Source: Helicobacter anseris (GTDB lineage Bacteria > Campylobacterota > Campylobacteria > Campylobacterales > Helicobacteraceae). From it: a DNA stretch of 40,124 nt. Below, in pieces: positions 24,891 through 34,298 of this stretch (the stretch's first letter is position 1; each line of letters begins with the position of its first letter). The DNA lies in assembly GCF_003364335.1 (NCBI RefSeq), contig NZ_NXLX01000015.1, positions 1 through 40,124 of the forward strand, written 5' to 3'. Below the pieces are notes generated by a model, which was not told the origin of the DNA, did no database searches, and saw only the letters and a program-made list of their open reading frames with translations. A program made the position numbers and the translations under genes.

Positions 24891-26515
24891 TACTTTTTAA
24901 ATTGGAGTGCAGATTTTACAAACGCAAGAATAATAGCATTAGGATTCTTTAATCTTGAGGTAAATTCTGGATGGAATTGCACTGCAACAAAGAAAGGATG
25001 CTCTTTTATTTCTACTGCTTCGATGAGTTGATTTGGAGATTCTCCACTAATTTGCATACCATTTTTTTCTAGGATTTCTTTGTATTTTGGATTTGCTTCA
25101 TAGCGGTGTCTATGTCTTTCTTTTATTAGTTCTTGTGAGTGATAGCTTTGATAAATGACAGAATCTTTTTTCAAGATGCAATCATATTCCCCAAGACGCA
25201 TTGTTCCACCAAGTGGGGATTTATGTGTTCGAATCTGATTTTGTCCATTTTGATCGATAAAATCTTCAATAAGATAGATTGCAGGTTCTTTTGTATGAAC
25301 ATCAAATTCGACGGAATTTGCATTTTTAATATTTGCAACATTGCGTAAGAATTCTAAAATTGCAAGTTGCATACCCAAGCAGATTCCCAAAAATGGGATT
25401 TTATTTTCCCTTGCATAGGTGATTGCATTGATTTTTCCTTCAATTCCCCTGTGTCCAAATCCACCAGGAATTAAGATTCCATCCACATCTTCAAGTATTT
25501 TGATATTTTGCATATCAAGTTTTTCGCTATCAATCCATTTGATATTCACTCTTGTATCTATGTTTGCTCCAGCGTGTATCAATGCTTCTGTAAGAGATTT
25601 GTAAGATTCTTTTAAATCAAGATACTTGCCAACAAAACCAATGGTAATTTGATTTTTAGGAGAGATGATTTTTTTTACTAGCATATCCCATTCATCCATA
25701 TTGGGTTGTATGCAATCAAGATTAAAGTTTTTTGCAATAGGCGTAAGGATTCCTTCTTTTAAGAAGTTGATTGGACATTGATAAATGCTTTGTGCATCTT
25801 CAGCGACAATCACACTATCATCATCTACATCGCAACTTAGAGCCAATTTTCTTTTTAGTTCTTTGCTTAGGGGTTTTTCACATCTTGCAAGAATAATTTG
25901 AGGACTAATTCCTATGCGTCGTAATTCTTGGACAGAATGCTGAGTAGGTTTTGTTTTTTGTTCTCCTGCGGCTTTAATAAAAGGAATGAGAGTGACATGA
26001 ATACTTATGACTTGATTGCTTCCAAGCTCATGTTTCATTTGACGCATTGCCTCTAAGTAGGGCATACCTTCAATATCTCCTACAGTTCCACCAAGCTCTA
26101 CAACTAAAAAATCATTCCCTTTAGCAACATTTTTAATCCTTGCTTTTATTTCATCTACTATGTGTGGGACAACTTGAATAGTTTTTCCAAGATATTTTCC
26201 TTGCCTTTCATTTTCAATAACTGAAAGATAGACTTGCCCTGTTGTAAAATTATTGGCTTTTGTAAGGCTTGTATCTAAAAAACGCTCATAATGTCCAATA
26301 TCTAAATCTGTTTCTGCACCATCAGCAGTTACAAAAACTTCCCCATGCTCAAGGGGGCTCATCGTTCCAGGATCTACATTGATATAGGGGTCAATTTTTA
26401 AAATAGAAACCTTGAAACCAGAGGATTTTAAAAGTGTGGCAATAGAAGATGATGAAATACCTTTACCCAATGAGCTAAGCACACCACCTGTAACAAAGAT
26501 ATATTTTGGTTGCAT
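24890..26515 (-). CDS. pyrG: CTP synthase
   Basis: PyrG converts UTP to CTP using ATP and glutamine. The 541-residue protein has the synthetase domain first ([13 protein letters not shown], then [12 protein letters not shown] and [15 protein letters not shown]) and a class I glutamine amidotransferase domain second ([11 protein letters not shown], the nucleophile cysteine in [11 protein letters not shown], and HPEFTSR). The frame runs further upstream, to 26557, but I chose the internal ATG because family members begin at KYIFVTGG and AAAAGG lies upstream at a suitable distance. It heads a leftward run with recJ. Confidence 0.97.
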   Translation of the reverse strand: MQPKYIFVTGGVLSSLGKGISSSSIATLLKSSGFKVSILKIDPYINVDPGTMSPLEHGEVFVTADGAETDLDIGHYERFLDTSLTKANNFTTGQVYLSVIENERQGKYLGKTIQVVPHIVDEIKARIKNVAKGNDFLVVELGGTVGDIEGMPYLEAMRQMKHELGSNQVISIHVTLIPFIKAAGEQKTKPTQHSVQELRRIGISPQIILARCEKPLSKELKRKLALSCDVDDDSVIVAEDAQSIYQCPINFLKEGILTPIAKNFNLDCIQPNMDEWDMLVKKIISPKNQITIGFVGKYLDLKESYKSLTEALIHAGANIDTRVNIKWIDSEKLDMQNIKILEDVDGILIPGGFGHRGIEGKINAITYARENKIPFLGICLGMQLAILEFLRNVANIKNANSVEFDVHTKEPAIYLIEDFIDQNGQNQIRTHKSPLGGTMRLGEYDCILKKDSVIYQSYHSQELIKERHRHRYEANPKYKEILEKNGMQISGESPNQLIEAVEIKEHPFFVAVQFHPEFTSRLKNPNAIILAFVKSALQFKK

Positions 26516-26558
26516 ATGTTTTACCTTTTTAGTTAAATGAACAAAATTTTTATGCAAT

Positions 26559-26564
26559 AGTATA
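26559..26564 (-). promoter_or_regulatory. -10 element of pyrG-recJ
   Basis: On the minus strand TATACT follows a T-run and lies 43 bases before the pyrG ATG. A plus-strand TAGAAT at 26607-26612, 29 bases before the M48 protease ATG, could serve the divergent gene. Both lie in the 126-bp gap between them. Confidence 0.4.
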
Positions 26565-26641
26565 AAAACCCTTTTTAATTTTTAATAAAGATTTAAATTT
26601 TTAGCATAGAATCCATTACATTTTTAGGTATTGGAGTGAAA

Positions 26642-27850
26642 ATGCTACTTCTTTTGTCTTTGGTTTTTGTATTTTTGTATATTTTGCCAAAAATAATTGT
26701 TGATTTTTTTCAAATATCTTTTATCAAGAAGAAAATGCAAGAGCAAGCAATTATTTTAAACCATGAAGATTATCAAAATGCAGGCTTATATGCAATTGAG
26801 AAATTGAAATTTTCTATTTTTTCATCATTATATGAGTGCGTGGTGTTTTTTTGTTGGATTTTTTTTGGTTTTATGTTTTTGCAGGATTTTATAGGAGGAT
26901 TTTTTGAGAATGAAAGGCTTTATAGCCTTGCTTTTTTACTCACTTTTTTGCTTTTATATACATTGATAAATTTACCACTTTCTTATTATCTTTCTATGGT
27001 ATTGGATAAAAAGTTTGGTTTTAGCAAGATGAGTTTTGGTTTATTCCTCAAAGATACCTTGCAAGGTTTGGTGTTGTTGATAGTATTTGGGGGTATCATA
27101 GGGTATGTGCTTATTTATTTAGTATCTTATTATAAGTTTTGGTGGCTTTATGGCTTTATATTTGTATTTTTTGTTATCGTGATTATCAATATGATTTATC
27201 CTACACTAATTGCTCCAATTTTTAATAATTTTACCCCTCTTGAGGATGAGAGTTTAAAAGAGAGAATTAAAGGATTATTAGAGAGTGTTGGTTTTGAAAG
27301 TAAGGGAATCTTTGTGATGGATGCGAGTAAAAGAGATGGAAGATTGAATGCTTATTTTGGTGGATTGGGTAAGGTTAAGAGAGTTATTTTATTTGATACT
27401 TTATTAAAAAAGGTTAGCACAGATGGACTTTTGGCAATACTAGGTCATGAGTTAGGGCATTTTAAACATAAAGATATCATTAAGAATCTTTTTTTCAATG
27501 CTATTTTTTTATTTATTTTGTTTGTTTTTATGGGATGTTATACACAAGATTTATTACAAAATATTGGTTTAGATGGCAATAGCGGTAGTATTTTTGCTTT
27601 TATTTTTCTTGTGGCTTCTGTTCTTGGATTTTGGTCGATGCCAATTATAGGTTATTTTAGTCGCAAGGCAGAATATAATGCAGATAAATTTGGGGCAAAT
27701 TTATCTAGCAAGGCAACTTTAGCCAATGCTTTAGTGCGTATTGTTAATGAAAATAAAGCTTTTCCTTATTCACATTCTTTGTATGTGTTTTTTCATTACA
27801 CTCATCCTCCACTGATTGATCGATTAAAAGCATTGGATTATACATTTTGA
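26642..27850 (+). CDS. M48-family zinc metalloprotease (Ste24/CAAX-protease-like membrane protein)
   Basis: This 402-residue integral membrane protease has several N-terminal hydrophobic helices, then a zinc site HELGH (269-273) in LAILGHELGHFKHKD, a further helical hairpin, and the third zinc-ligand segment RKAEYNADKFGA. The order matches the Ste24 (CAAX prenyl protease 1) branch of family M48. In bacteria such proteins act in membrane protein quality control; prenylated substrates are not expected. An in-frame GTG lies six bases upstream, but ATG after GGAG is preferred. The stop overlaps the prmC start. Confidence 0.9.
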   Translation: MLLLLSLVFVFLYILPKIIVDFFQISFIKKKMQEQAIILNHEDYQNAGLYAIEKLKFSIFSSLYECVVFFCWIFFGFMFLQDFIGGFFENERLYSLAFLLTFLLLYTLINLPLSYYLSMVLDKKFGFSKMSFGLFLKDTLQGLVLLIVFGGIIGYVLIYLVSYYKFWWLYGFIFVFFVIVIINMIYPTLIAPIFNNFTPLEDESLKERIKGLLESVGFESKGIFVMDASKRDGRLNAYFGGLGKVKRVILFDTLLKKVSTDGLLAILGHELGHFKHKDIIKNLFFNAIFLFILFVFMGCYTQDLLQNIGLDGNSGSIFAFIFLVASVLGFWSMPIIGYFSRKAEYNADKFGANLSSKATLANALVRIVNENKAFPYSHSLYVFFHYTHPPLIDRLKALDYTF

Positions 27851-28692
27851 TTGTTTTTGAAGCTTTAGCTTGGGGGAGGAGTGAATTATCTTCCAAAAAA
27901 GGGATAAGAGGGGGATTAGAGAGCGAGCTTTTGTTATCTCATATTCTTGGTGTAAGTAGAGAATGGATACATACTTGGGGACAAAGGGAAATTCCTTTGG
28001 ATTTATTTCAAAAATATCAAGAAGTAATATATAGGCGTCAAAAAGATGAACCTTTAGAGTATATTACAAATCAAGCTAGTTTTTATTCTCAAAATTTTTT
28101 TGTTGATAATCGTGTATTGATTCCAAGGCCAGAAACTGAGATTTTGGTAGATAGGGTAAGTTTGTTAATTGAAAAATTTCATATAAAAAAAGTTGCAGAA
28201 ATTGGAGTAGGGAGTGGAGTTATTTCTATAATTTTGGGTTTAAAATTTCCACACTTAAAGATTATTGCAACAGATATTTCAAAAGATTCTCTTGAAGTGG
28301 CTAGAAAGAATATTTTAAGTTTTAAAGATGAGGCATCGCATATTGTTCAACAAATTGATTTGAGGCATACAAATTTATTAGATGGAATCAAAGAGGATTT
28401 TGAGCTTTTAGTATCAAATCCACCATATATTGCAACAGATTATCCATTGGAAAATAATGTGTTAAAAGAACCACATTGTGCTTTATTTGGTGGAAAGAAT
28501 GGGGATGAGATTTTGCTAAAAATCATTCAAGAGGCCTCAAAAAGAAAAATCAATTTTTTATGTTGTGAGATGGGATATGATCAGAAAAAGAGCTTAGAAG
28601 GGGTTTTGAGTGCTAGTGGGTTTAAGGCAGATTTCTATCAGGATTTATCAAGTTTTGATCGTGGATTTGTAGCTCAAAACTTAATGTTTTGA
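27847..28692 (+). CDS. prmC: Release factor glutamine N5-methyltransferase PrmC (HemK)
   Basis: A 281-residue SAM methyltransferase that modifies the GGQ glutamine of RF1 and RF2. The N-terminal helical domain (about 1-85) is followed by LIPRPETEILVD, the SAM loop EIGVGSGVISI and the catalytic NPPY (191-194). The start is TTG at 27847 (TTGA overlap with the protease stop), because no ATG or GTG is in frame nearby and the first residues align with the family. The 3' end overlaps the convergent UPF0114 gene by 12 bases. Confidence 0.93.
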   Translation: MIVFEALAWGRSELSSKKGIRGGLESELLLSHILGVSREWIHTWGQREIPLDLFQKYQEVIYRRQKDEPLEYITNQASFYSQNFFVDNRVLIPRPETEILVDRVSLLIEKFHIKKVAEIGVGSGVISIILGLKFPHLKIIATDISKDSLEVARKNILSFKDEASHIVQQIDLRHTNLLDGIKEDFELLVSNPPYIATDYPLENNVLKEPHCALFGGKNGDEILLKIIQEASKRKINFLCCEMGYDQKKSLEGVLSASGFKADFYQDLSSFDRGFVAQNLMF

Positions 28693-29193
28693 GCCTCCAT
28701 CTTTGTGCAAGAAATAAAGTCCTAATGATAATGCAAGAATTGAGAGTGCAAAATAAATCATATCAATTGTATTTTTTACATCCATATTTAAAACTTTTGA
28801 AAAAAAGGCTACAATCAAAGCCATTACAATGACTTTTGCAAGTTTATCTTTGAGCTGATCTAGTGTGTGGATTTCTAACACTTTTATATTGGATAATTCT
28901 TTGATAGATATTTTTGAGATAAAGAGCTCATATAAACCAAAAGAAAAAATCATTAAAACTACCGCAATAAGATATAAATCAATAGAGCTAATAATTGCAT
29001 TTAATAAAAGATTGTGAATATCGTGTCCTGCGTGATTAGAATCTGTATAGTAATGTAAAGTTTTTATCCCAGCATCAATAATATCCCAACTTGCAACTAC
29101 AAATAAAAGTATCGATCCAACCAAAGAAAGAATAACAGCTAGCAATACAATCAGTCTTGCATTCCATAAAATTGTTTCAAAAAAAGTTTTCAC
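28681..29193 (-). CDS. UPF0114 (YqhA-like) membrane protein
   Basis: This 170-residue protein has four hydrophobic helices. The N-terminal LWNARLIVLLAVILSLVGSI, the central SSIDLYLIAVVLMIFSFGLYELFI and the loop EIHTLDQLKDKLAKVIVMAL match the UPF0114 family. No biochemical role is established to my knowledge. It starts at GTG, supported by AAGGAGATAGAG directly upstream. It is not part of an operon: prmC converges on it and gltA diverges. Confidence 0.85.
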   Translation of the reverse strand: MKTFFETILWNARLIVLLAVILSLVGSILLFVVASWDIIDAGIKTLHYYTDSNHAGHDIHNLLLNAIISSIDLYLIAVVLMIFSFGLYELFISKISIKELSNIKVLEIHTLDQLKDKLAKVIVMALIVAFFSKVLNMDVKNTIDMIYFALSILALSLGLYFLHKDGGSKH

Positions 29194-29283
29194 CTCTATC
29201 TCCTTAATCCAAATAAAGCCAAAATTTTAGCACAACTATTTAAGAAGTATTTTGCAGGAATTAAATAAGAATTAACTTTTTAA

Positions 29284-29291
29284 TATACAAT
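29284..29291 (+). promoter_or_regulatory. -10 region of gltA
   Basis: TATACAAT, following a T-rich stretch, lies 29 bases before the gltA ATG; the hexamer is either TATACA or TACAAT. The 127-bp gap between gltA and the divergent UPF0114 gene holds nothing else recognisable. Confidence 0.4.
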
Positions 29292-29320
29292 GAGGATTAT
29301 CTCACAAAAAGAGGCTATAA

Positions 29321-30604
29321 ATGGGAACAATTACTTTAATAAATAATGAAACAGGAAAGAGTTATGAATTTGATTTAATTGATTGCACAAGGGGTCCAAA
29401 GGCGATTAATTTTTCCAAGCTTTTTGAAACAACAGGAATCTTTTCCTATGATCCAGGGTATGGCTCTACTGCTGGATGTGAATCTACAATTAGTTATATA
29501 GATGGAAAAAAAGGAGAATTGCTTTATAAGGGCATACCGATTGAAGATTTGGTGATGCATTATAGTTTTAGTGATATTTGTAAATTCTTGATTAGTGGAG
29601 ACTTGCCAAAAAATGAACAAGAAAGTTTGGAATTTGATTTGGAGTTAAGACATCGAGGATTTTTGCATGAAAAATTAAAAAGAATGTTTGATGTTTTTCC
29701 AGATAGAGCACATCCAATGGCTACATTATCTGCGCTTGTTTCAGTATTATCTACTCTTTATGTAGATTATAAAGATGAGGGAGATACAGATGATTATCAA
29801 ACAATGGCAAGAAGAATCATAGGCAAGATTCCTACAATGGTTGCTTATTGTTATCGCAATTCTGTGGGAGCACCATTTATCCAACCAGATATTAGCAAGA
29901 GTTATATTGAAAATTTTCTTTATATGCTAAGAGGTTATCCTCATTCTAGATTGAAGCATACAATTTATGGAGAGCAAGAGATTAGCGAACTTGAGATAAA
30001 GGCTTTAAATAAGATTTTAATTTTACATGCAGATCATGGGCAAAATGCTTCAACTACAACTGTAAGAAATGTTGCTTCTACAGGGGTGCATCCTTATGCT
30101 GCAATTTCATCAGGAATCTCTGCATTATGGGGTCCTGTACATGGAGGTGCTAATGAGAAAGTATTGAGACAATTAAATGAAATTGGTGATGTAAAGAATG
30201 TAGATAAATTTATTGCAAGGGCAAAAGATAAGAATGATTCTTTTAGGTTGATGGGATTTGGACATCGTGTGTATAAAAATTATGATCCACGAGCAAAGGT
30301 TTTAAAAACTCTTAAAGATGAGCTAGATCAGCAGGGTATTAAAATGGATTCTTATCTAAGTGATATTGCACAAAAAGTAGAAGAGGTTGCATTGAGTGAT
30401 GATTATTTTAAAGAGAGAGGCTTGTATCCAAATGTAGATTTTTATTCAGGGATTATTCTTACAGCACTTAAGATTCCAACAGAACTATTTACTCCAATTT
30501 TTGTAATGGGAAGAATGCCAGGATGGTGTGCTCAATTGATAGAACACAATAAAAATCCTCATGCAAGAATTACAAGACCTAGACAGGTGTATTTGGGAAA
30601 ATAA
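29321..30604 (+). CDS. gltA: Type II citrate synthase
   Basis: The 427-residue enzyme condenses oxaloacetate and acetyl-CoA at the entry to the TCA cycle. Active-site segments are [28 protein letters not shown] (catalytic histidine), [17 protein letters not shown] (histidine) and NVDFYSG (catalytic aspartate). The N-terminal beta-sheet domain and [17 protein letters not shown] are those of the hexameric Gram-negative type. The HADHG version of the first motif (HADHE in E. coli) is, as I recall, usual in Campylobacterota. The gene stands alone. Confidence 0.97.
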   Translation: MGTITLINNETGKSYEFDLIDCTRGPKAINFSKLFETTGIFSYDPGYGSTAGCESTISYIDGKKGELLYKGIPIEDLVMHYSFSDICKFLISGDLPKNEQESLEFDLELRHRGFLHEKLKRMFDVFPDRAHPMATLSALVSVLSTLYVDYKDEGDTDDYQTMARRIIGKIPTMVAYCYRNSVGAPFIQPDISKSYIENFLYMLRGYPHSRLKHTIYGEQEISELEIKALNKILILHADHGQNASTTTVRNVASTGVHPYAAISSGISALWGPVHGGANEKVLRQLNEIGDVKNVDKFIARAKDKNDSFRLMGFGHRVYKNYDPRAKVLKTLKDELDQQGIKMDSYLSDIAQKVEEVALSDDYFKERGLYPNVDFYSGIILTALKIPTELFTPIFVMGRMPGWCAQLIEHNKNPHARITRPRQVYLGK

Positions 30605-30633
30605 AGTAGAGAAAAAAAGGAGGGGATGAAAGC

Positions 30634-30654
30634 AGGGAGAGGAGTTAATTCCCT
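30634..30654 (+). terminator. Possible weak terminator between gltA and the convergent dehydrogenase gene
   Basis: AGGGA and TCCCT can pair around an 11-base loop, followed by CTTTTT on the plus strand. The stem is short and its second half lies in the stop region of the convergent gene, so this is a weak call. Confidence 0.25.
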
Positions 30655-31844
30655 ACTTTTTCAATAATATTCCAAGGTAATCCTTGTTTATTTAATTCTT
30701 CCATAAAAGGATCAGGATCAAGTTGCTCTATATTAAAGACACCAGGAATATCACCCCAAATGCCTTTGCAAATTAGCTTTGCTCCAATTACAGCTGGCAC
30801 CCCAGTAGTATAGCTGATAGCTTGAGCATTTACCTCTTTATAAGCTTCTTGATGGTCACAAACATTATAAAGATATACAGTCTTATCTTGACCGCCTTGA
30901 GAACCTACAATATAACAACCAATGTTTGTTTTTCCTATCGTTCTGCCTGCAAGAGAAGCTGGATCTGGAAGTAATGTTTTTAGGAATTGTATCGGAACAA
31001 TTTTATTTCCTTCGTGCTCTATCTCTTTAATACCAAGCATTCCTACATTTTCAAGACATTTCATATGAGTAATATAGTTTTGTGAAAAAGTCATAAAGAA
31101 TCTAATGCGTTGCAATCCTTTGATATTTTTGACTAAAGATTCTAATTCCTCGTGATAAAGAAGATAAGAATCTTTTTCTCCAATTTCAGGATATGCCCAA
31201 ACTTGCTTAATTTCTAGAGGTTTGGTTTCAATCCATTTTCCATTTTCCCAATATCTACCATTAGCACTCACTTCTCTAAGATTTATTTCTGGATTAAAGT
31301 TTGTAGCAAAGGGGTAGCCATGATCACCAGCATTGCAATCTAAAATATCTATTGTATAAATTTCATCAAAAAGATGTTTCTGTGCGTAAGCACAAAATAC
31401 ATTAGTTACACCAGGATCAAAACCGCTCCCTAAAAGAGCAAATATTCCTGCTTGCTTAAATCTTTCATGATAAGCCCATTGCTCTTTGTATTCAAATTTT
31501 GCAGTATCAGGATGTTCGTAATTTGCAGTATCAAGATAGTGAGTTTTTGTTTGCAAACAAGCTTCCATAATGCTCAAGTCTTGGTATGGCAATGCTACAT
31601 TGATAACAACTTTTGGATTATATTTCTTGATAAGTGCTACAAGTTCTTCAACATTATCAGCATCAACGCTCTCACAAATAATTTCACCAAGATTTTTTTC
31701 TTTGATGCTTTTAGCAATACTCTCACATTTTTTTATATTTCTTGATGCAAGAATAATTTCTTTAAAGGTTTCTCTATTTTTTGCTAGTTTGTGTGCTACA
31801 ACACCACCAACTCCACCAGCACCAATTTGCAAAACAGTGCTCAT
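30645..31844 (-). CDS. Carboxynorspermidine/carboxyspermidine dehydrogenase (saccharopine dehydrogenase-like)
   Basis: A 399-residue NAD(P)-dependent enzyme with an N-terminal Rossmann loop LQIGAGGVGGVVAHKL (6-21) and the saccharopine-dehydrogenase-family blocks YLDTANYEHPD, LLGSGFDPGVTNVF and DCNAGDHGYPFATNFNPE. In this branch the enzyme reductively condenses aspartate semialdehyde with putrescine (or diaminopropane) to carboxyspermidine (or carboxynorspermidine), which NspC then decarboxylates. Presence of nspC and speA in the same window supports this over lysine metabolism. GAGGAG precedes the ATG. It is alone between convergent gltA and divergent murG. Confidence 0.9.
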   Translation of the reverse strand: MSTVLQIGAGGVGGVVAHKLAKNRETFKEIILASRNIKKCESIAKSIKEKNLGEIICESVDADNVEELVALIKKYNPKVVINVALPYQDLSIMEACLQTKTHYLDTANYEHPDTAKFEYKEQWAYHERFKQAGIFALLGSGFDPGVTNVFCAYAQKHLFDEIYTIDILDCNAGDHGYPFATNFNPEINLREVSANGRYWENGKWIETKPLEIKQVWAYPEIGEKDSYLLYHEELESLVKNIKGLQRIRFFMTFSQNYITHMKCLENVGMLGIKEIEHEGNKIVPIQFLKTLLPDPASLAGRTIGKTNIGCYIVGSQGGQDKTVYLYNVCDHQEAYKEVNAQAISYTTGVPAVIGAKLICKGIWGDIPGVFNIEQLDPDPFMEELNKQGLPWNIIEKVGN

Positions 31845-31968
31845 TGTTACTCCTCTTCTTTAAAATCTTTGAAATCATATCTAAAAAAGATACAACCTTA
31901 AATAATAACTTTAAGAGATTGGCATAAAGCTTGTAGAATCTAAAGAAAAATAGTTGAGGTGCATAATT

Positions 31969-33015
31969 ATGTTTGTGATTACTGGTGGTGGCACAGGGGG
32001 TCATTTGGCTATTGCAAAATCTTTAGCAATGCAATTAAAGGCAAATAAACAAAAAATAATTTATATTGGTTCTTTGCAAGGTCAAGATCAAGCGTGGTTT
32101 GCTAAGAGTGATTTATTTGATTGTGTGTATTTTTTAAACACAACAGGGGTGGTAAATAAAAAGGGCATAGGTATTATAAAGGCTTTATTTTTGCAATTAA
32201 GGGCTTTGTGGGCAGTAAGAGGTATTTTTAAAAATCATGAAATTGTAAGCGTGATTAGTGTAGGGGGTTTTAGTGCTGGACCAGCAAGTATTGGTGCTAT
32301 TTTATTTAAAAAAAAGCTTTTTATACATGAGCAAAATGCAGTTAAGGGAAAATTGAATGCCAAACTAACACCATTTGCTACAAATATTTTTGGAAGTTTT
32401 GAGGATAGTGCAAAGAATTTTATCAAGACTTCTTATCCCGTGAGAAAAGAATTCTTTTTAGAATCAAGGATTCGTAAAGAAATAAAAACTATAATGTTTT
32501 TAGGAGGCAGTCAAGGGGCTGTTGCCATCAATGATTTTGCCTTAAAAGTAGTTTTAGATTTGATGGCACAGGGTTTTAAAATCATTCATCAATGTGGTTC
32601 TAAGGATTTGGAGCGTATGAAACAAGAATATTTAAGATTAGGCGTGCTAGATAAAATAGATTTGTTTGATTTTGAGGTTAATTTGTTATCAAAAATACAA
32701 AAGGCAGATATTTGTGTTTGTAGAGCAGGGGCAAGCAGTGTTTGGGAATTAGCAGCAAATGGAATCCCTTGCTTATATATCCCCTATCCCTACGCAGCAG
32801 GTAATCATCAATATTACAATGCCTTGTTTTTTGAAAAAAAAGAATTAGGGAAGATTGTGGAGCAAGATAGATTGCAACCAAAAAAGCTTTTTGATTTTAT
32901 TGAAGAGATGCAAGAAAATATTTTAGAAATAAGTGAAGCTTTGCAAAAGAGTATTCAAAGTGATGGGGCAAAAGAGATTGTTGAAATTATTATAAAGAAT
33001 TCTTTGCCAGCATAA
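31969..33015 (+). CDS. murG: UDP-GlcNAc:lipid I N-acetylglucosaminyltransferase MurG
   Basis: MurG adds GlcNAc to lipid I on the inner membrane face, giving lipid II. The 348-residue protein has the GGGTGGH loop (6-12), SVGGFSAGPASIGA, HEQNAVKGKLN, the GGSQGA loop, and the UDP-GlcNAc site CRAGASSVWELAANGIP followed by PYAAGNHQYYNA. The frame opens 15 bases earlier at a TTG, but the ATG after TTGAGG is preferred because the protein should begin just before the first glycine loop. The last 26 bases overlap the convergent cyuA gene. Confidence 0.95.
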   Translation: MFVITGGGTGGHLAIAKSLAMQLKANKQKIIYIGSLQGQDQAWFAKSDLFDCVYFLNTTGVVNKKGIGIIKALFLQLRALWAVRGIFKNHEIVSVISVGGFSAGPASIGAILFKKKLFIHEQNAVKGKLNAKLTPFATNIFGSFEDSAKNFIKTSYPVRKEFFLESRIRKEIKTIMFLGGSQGAVAINDFALKVVLDLMAQGFKIIHQCGSKDLERMKQEYLRLGVLDKIDLFDFEVNLLSKIQKADICVCRAGASSVWELAANGIPCLYIPYPYAAGNHQYYNALFFEKKELGKIVEQDRLQPKKLFDFIEEMQENILEISEALQKSIQSDGAKEIVEIIIKNSLPA

Positions 33016-34258
33016 TTTCTAAAATTTGCTCATCTGTGGCAAGCATACTTTTTGATGCAATATTGCAAAGATTCTGGATACTTTTATCCACTTCTTCATC
33101 TACAATTCCCTCTTTGCCACTTACGCGTGATTTTTCTAATGCAAGCAGAAGGGATTTAAATGCAGATTGAACTGTTGTGGATACTTTCATAGAACAGCTA
33201 TTACTAGCACCATCGCACAAAATCCCACTAATATCACCAATCATATTGCAAATCCCACGAGAGATTACCTCAAAATCTTTGCTAAAAAGCCACGCAATAC
33301 CTGCATAGCTTCCAATTCCAGCGGTGGTAACCGCACATAATGCAGAAAGTTTTGGAAGCTTTGAGTGGATATAAATTGCAACAAGATGAGAAAGAAAAAG
33401 AGCACGATTTAATTCGTCTTCTTTGTTTAAATGTTTGGCCACTACAACAACAGGCATTGTGGCTGTAATTCCTTGATTGCCAGAGCCAGAATTTGTCATT
33501 GCAGGAAGTGGAGCGCCACCCATTCTTGCATCAGATGCTGCGGTAGTTTGGATAAGAATCTGTGTGGCTAGGTCAGATTGCAAGATATTTTGATTGATAT
33601 ATTTTTGATAAGTTCTTCCAATAGCAAGCCCATAGTCTTTTTTTAACCCCTCTTGGGATAACTTGGAGTTTAATTGGGCTGATTGTGCAATGAAGGCTAT
33701 TTTTTCTTCTTCAATCTCACAAGCAAAATCATAAATTTCTCTTAGACTTAAAGTATCAAAAATTTCTAAGGAAATATTTTGGGGTTTTGGATTTTTTTGA
33801 ATTAAAATTTTTTGGTTTTTTTCTAAAAGGCTAATGTGTGTATGATCTTGCTCTATAATTACTCTTACGCTATCTTTTTCATAACTCCCAATTGCTTCTA
33901 TATAAAGATTAGGAACTTTTTGTTTGATGTGTAAATCTATGATTGAGACAAGTTCTTTTGCTTTTAGTACATCTTCTTGTTTTGCATTTTTTAAAACCTC
34001 AAGTTTAAAATCGCTTTTGCCACAAATGCAACCCATCGCAGCAGCAATTCTTAGACCAGACATTTGAGTGTTTGGAACATTTACAGCCATTGCATTTTTT
34101 GCAAGATTTGCTGAGACAAAAAGAGTGATTTTTTGAGGAATTTGCCCAAGTGTTTCTCTCAAGATAGCACAAGCATAGGCTGTAGATATTGGTTCTGTGC
34201 AGCCTATGGCGGGTTTTACTTCATTTTTTATAATTTGTAAGATTTTTTCTTTATCCAT
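32990..34258 (-). CDS. L-cysteine desulfidase / UPF0597 (YhaM, CyuA) family protein
   Basis: A 422-residue protein of the serine-dehydratase-alpha-like UPF0597 family. Hallmarks are KPAIGCTEPIS (C20), MSGLRIAAAMGCICGK, the glycine-rich NSGSGNQGI (256-264), and LCDGASNSCSMKVS with C348 and C355, expected to help hold an oxygen-sensitive [4Fe-4S] cluster. Characterised relatives break L-cysteine down to pyruvate, ammonia and sulfide; serine activity is possible. It has no linked transporter or regulator. It converges on and overlaps murG. Confidence 0.88.
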   Translation of the reverse strand: MDKEKILQIIKNEVKPAIGCTEPISTAYACAILRETLGQIPQKITLFVSANLAKNAMAVNVPNTQMSGLRIAAAMGCICGKSDFKLEVLKNAKQEDVLKAKELVSIIDLHIKQKVPNLYIEAIGSYEKDSVRVIIEQDHTHISLLEKNQKILIQKNPKPQNISLEIFDTLSLREIYDFACEIEEEKIAFIAQSAQLNSKLSQEGLKKDYGLAIGRTYQKYINQNILQSDLATQILIQTTAASDARMGGAPLPAMTNSGSGNQGITATMPVVVVAKHLNKEDELNRALFLSHLVAIYIHSKLPKLSALCAVTTAGIGSYAGIAWLFSKDFEVISRGICNMIGDISGILCDGASNSCSMKVSTTVQSAFKSLLLALEKSRVSGKEGIVDEEVDKSIQNLCNIASKSMLATDEQILEIMLAKNSL

Positions 34259-34298
34259 TTTGCCTCAAATAGTGTTTTTGAGGGATTTTACTTAGTTT

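Noticed and set aside
26516-26557. Longer N-terminus for CTP synthase
   Set aside because: Extra residues are not part of the family, and a better ribosome binding site precedes the internal ATG.
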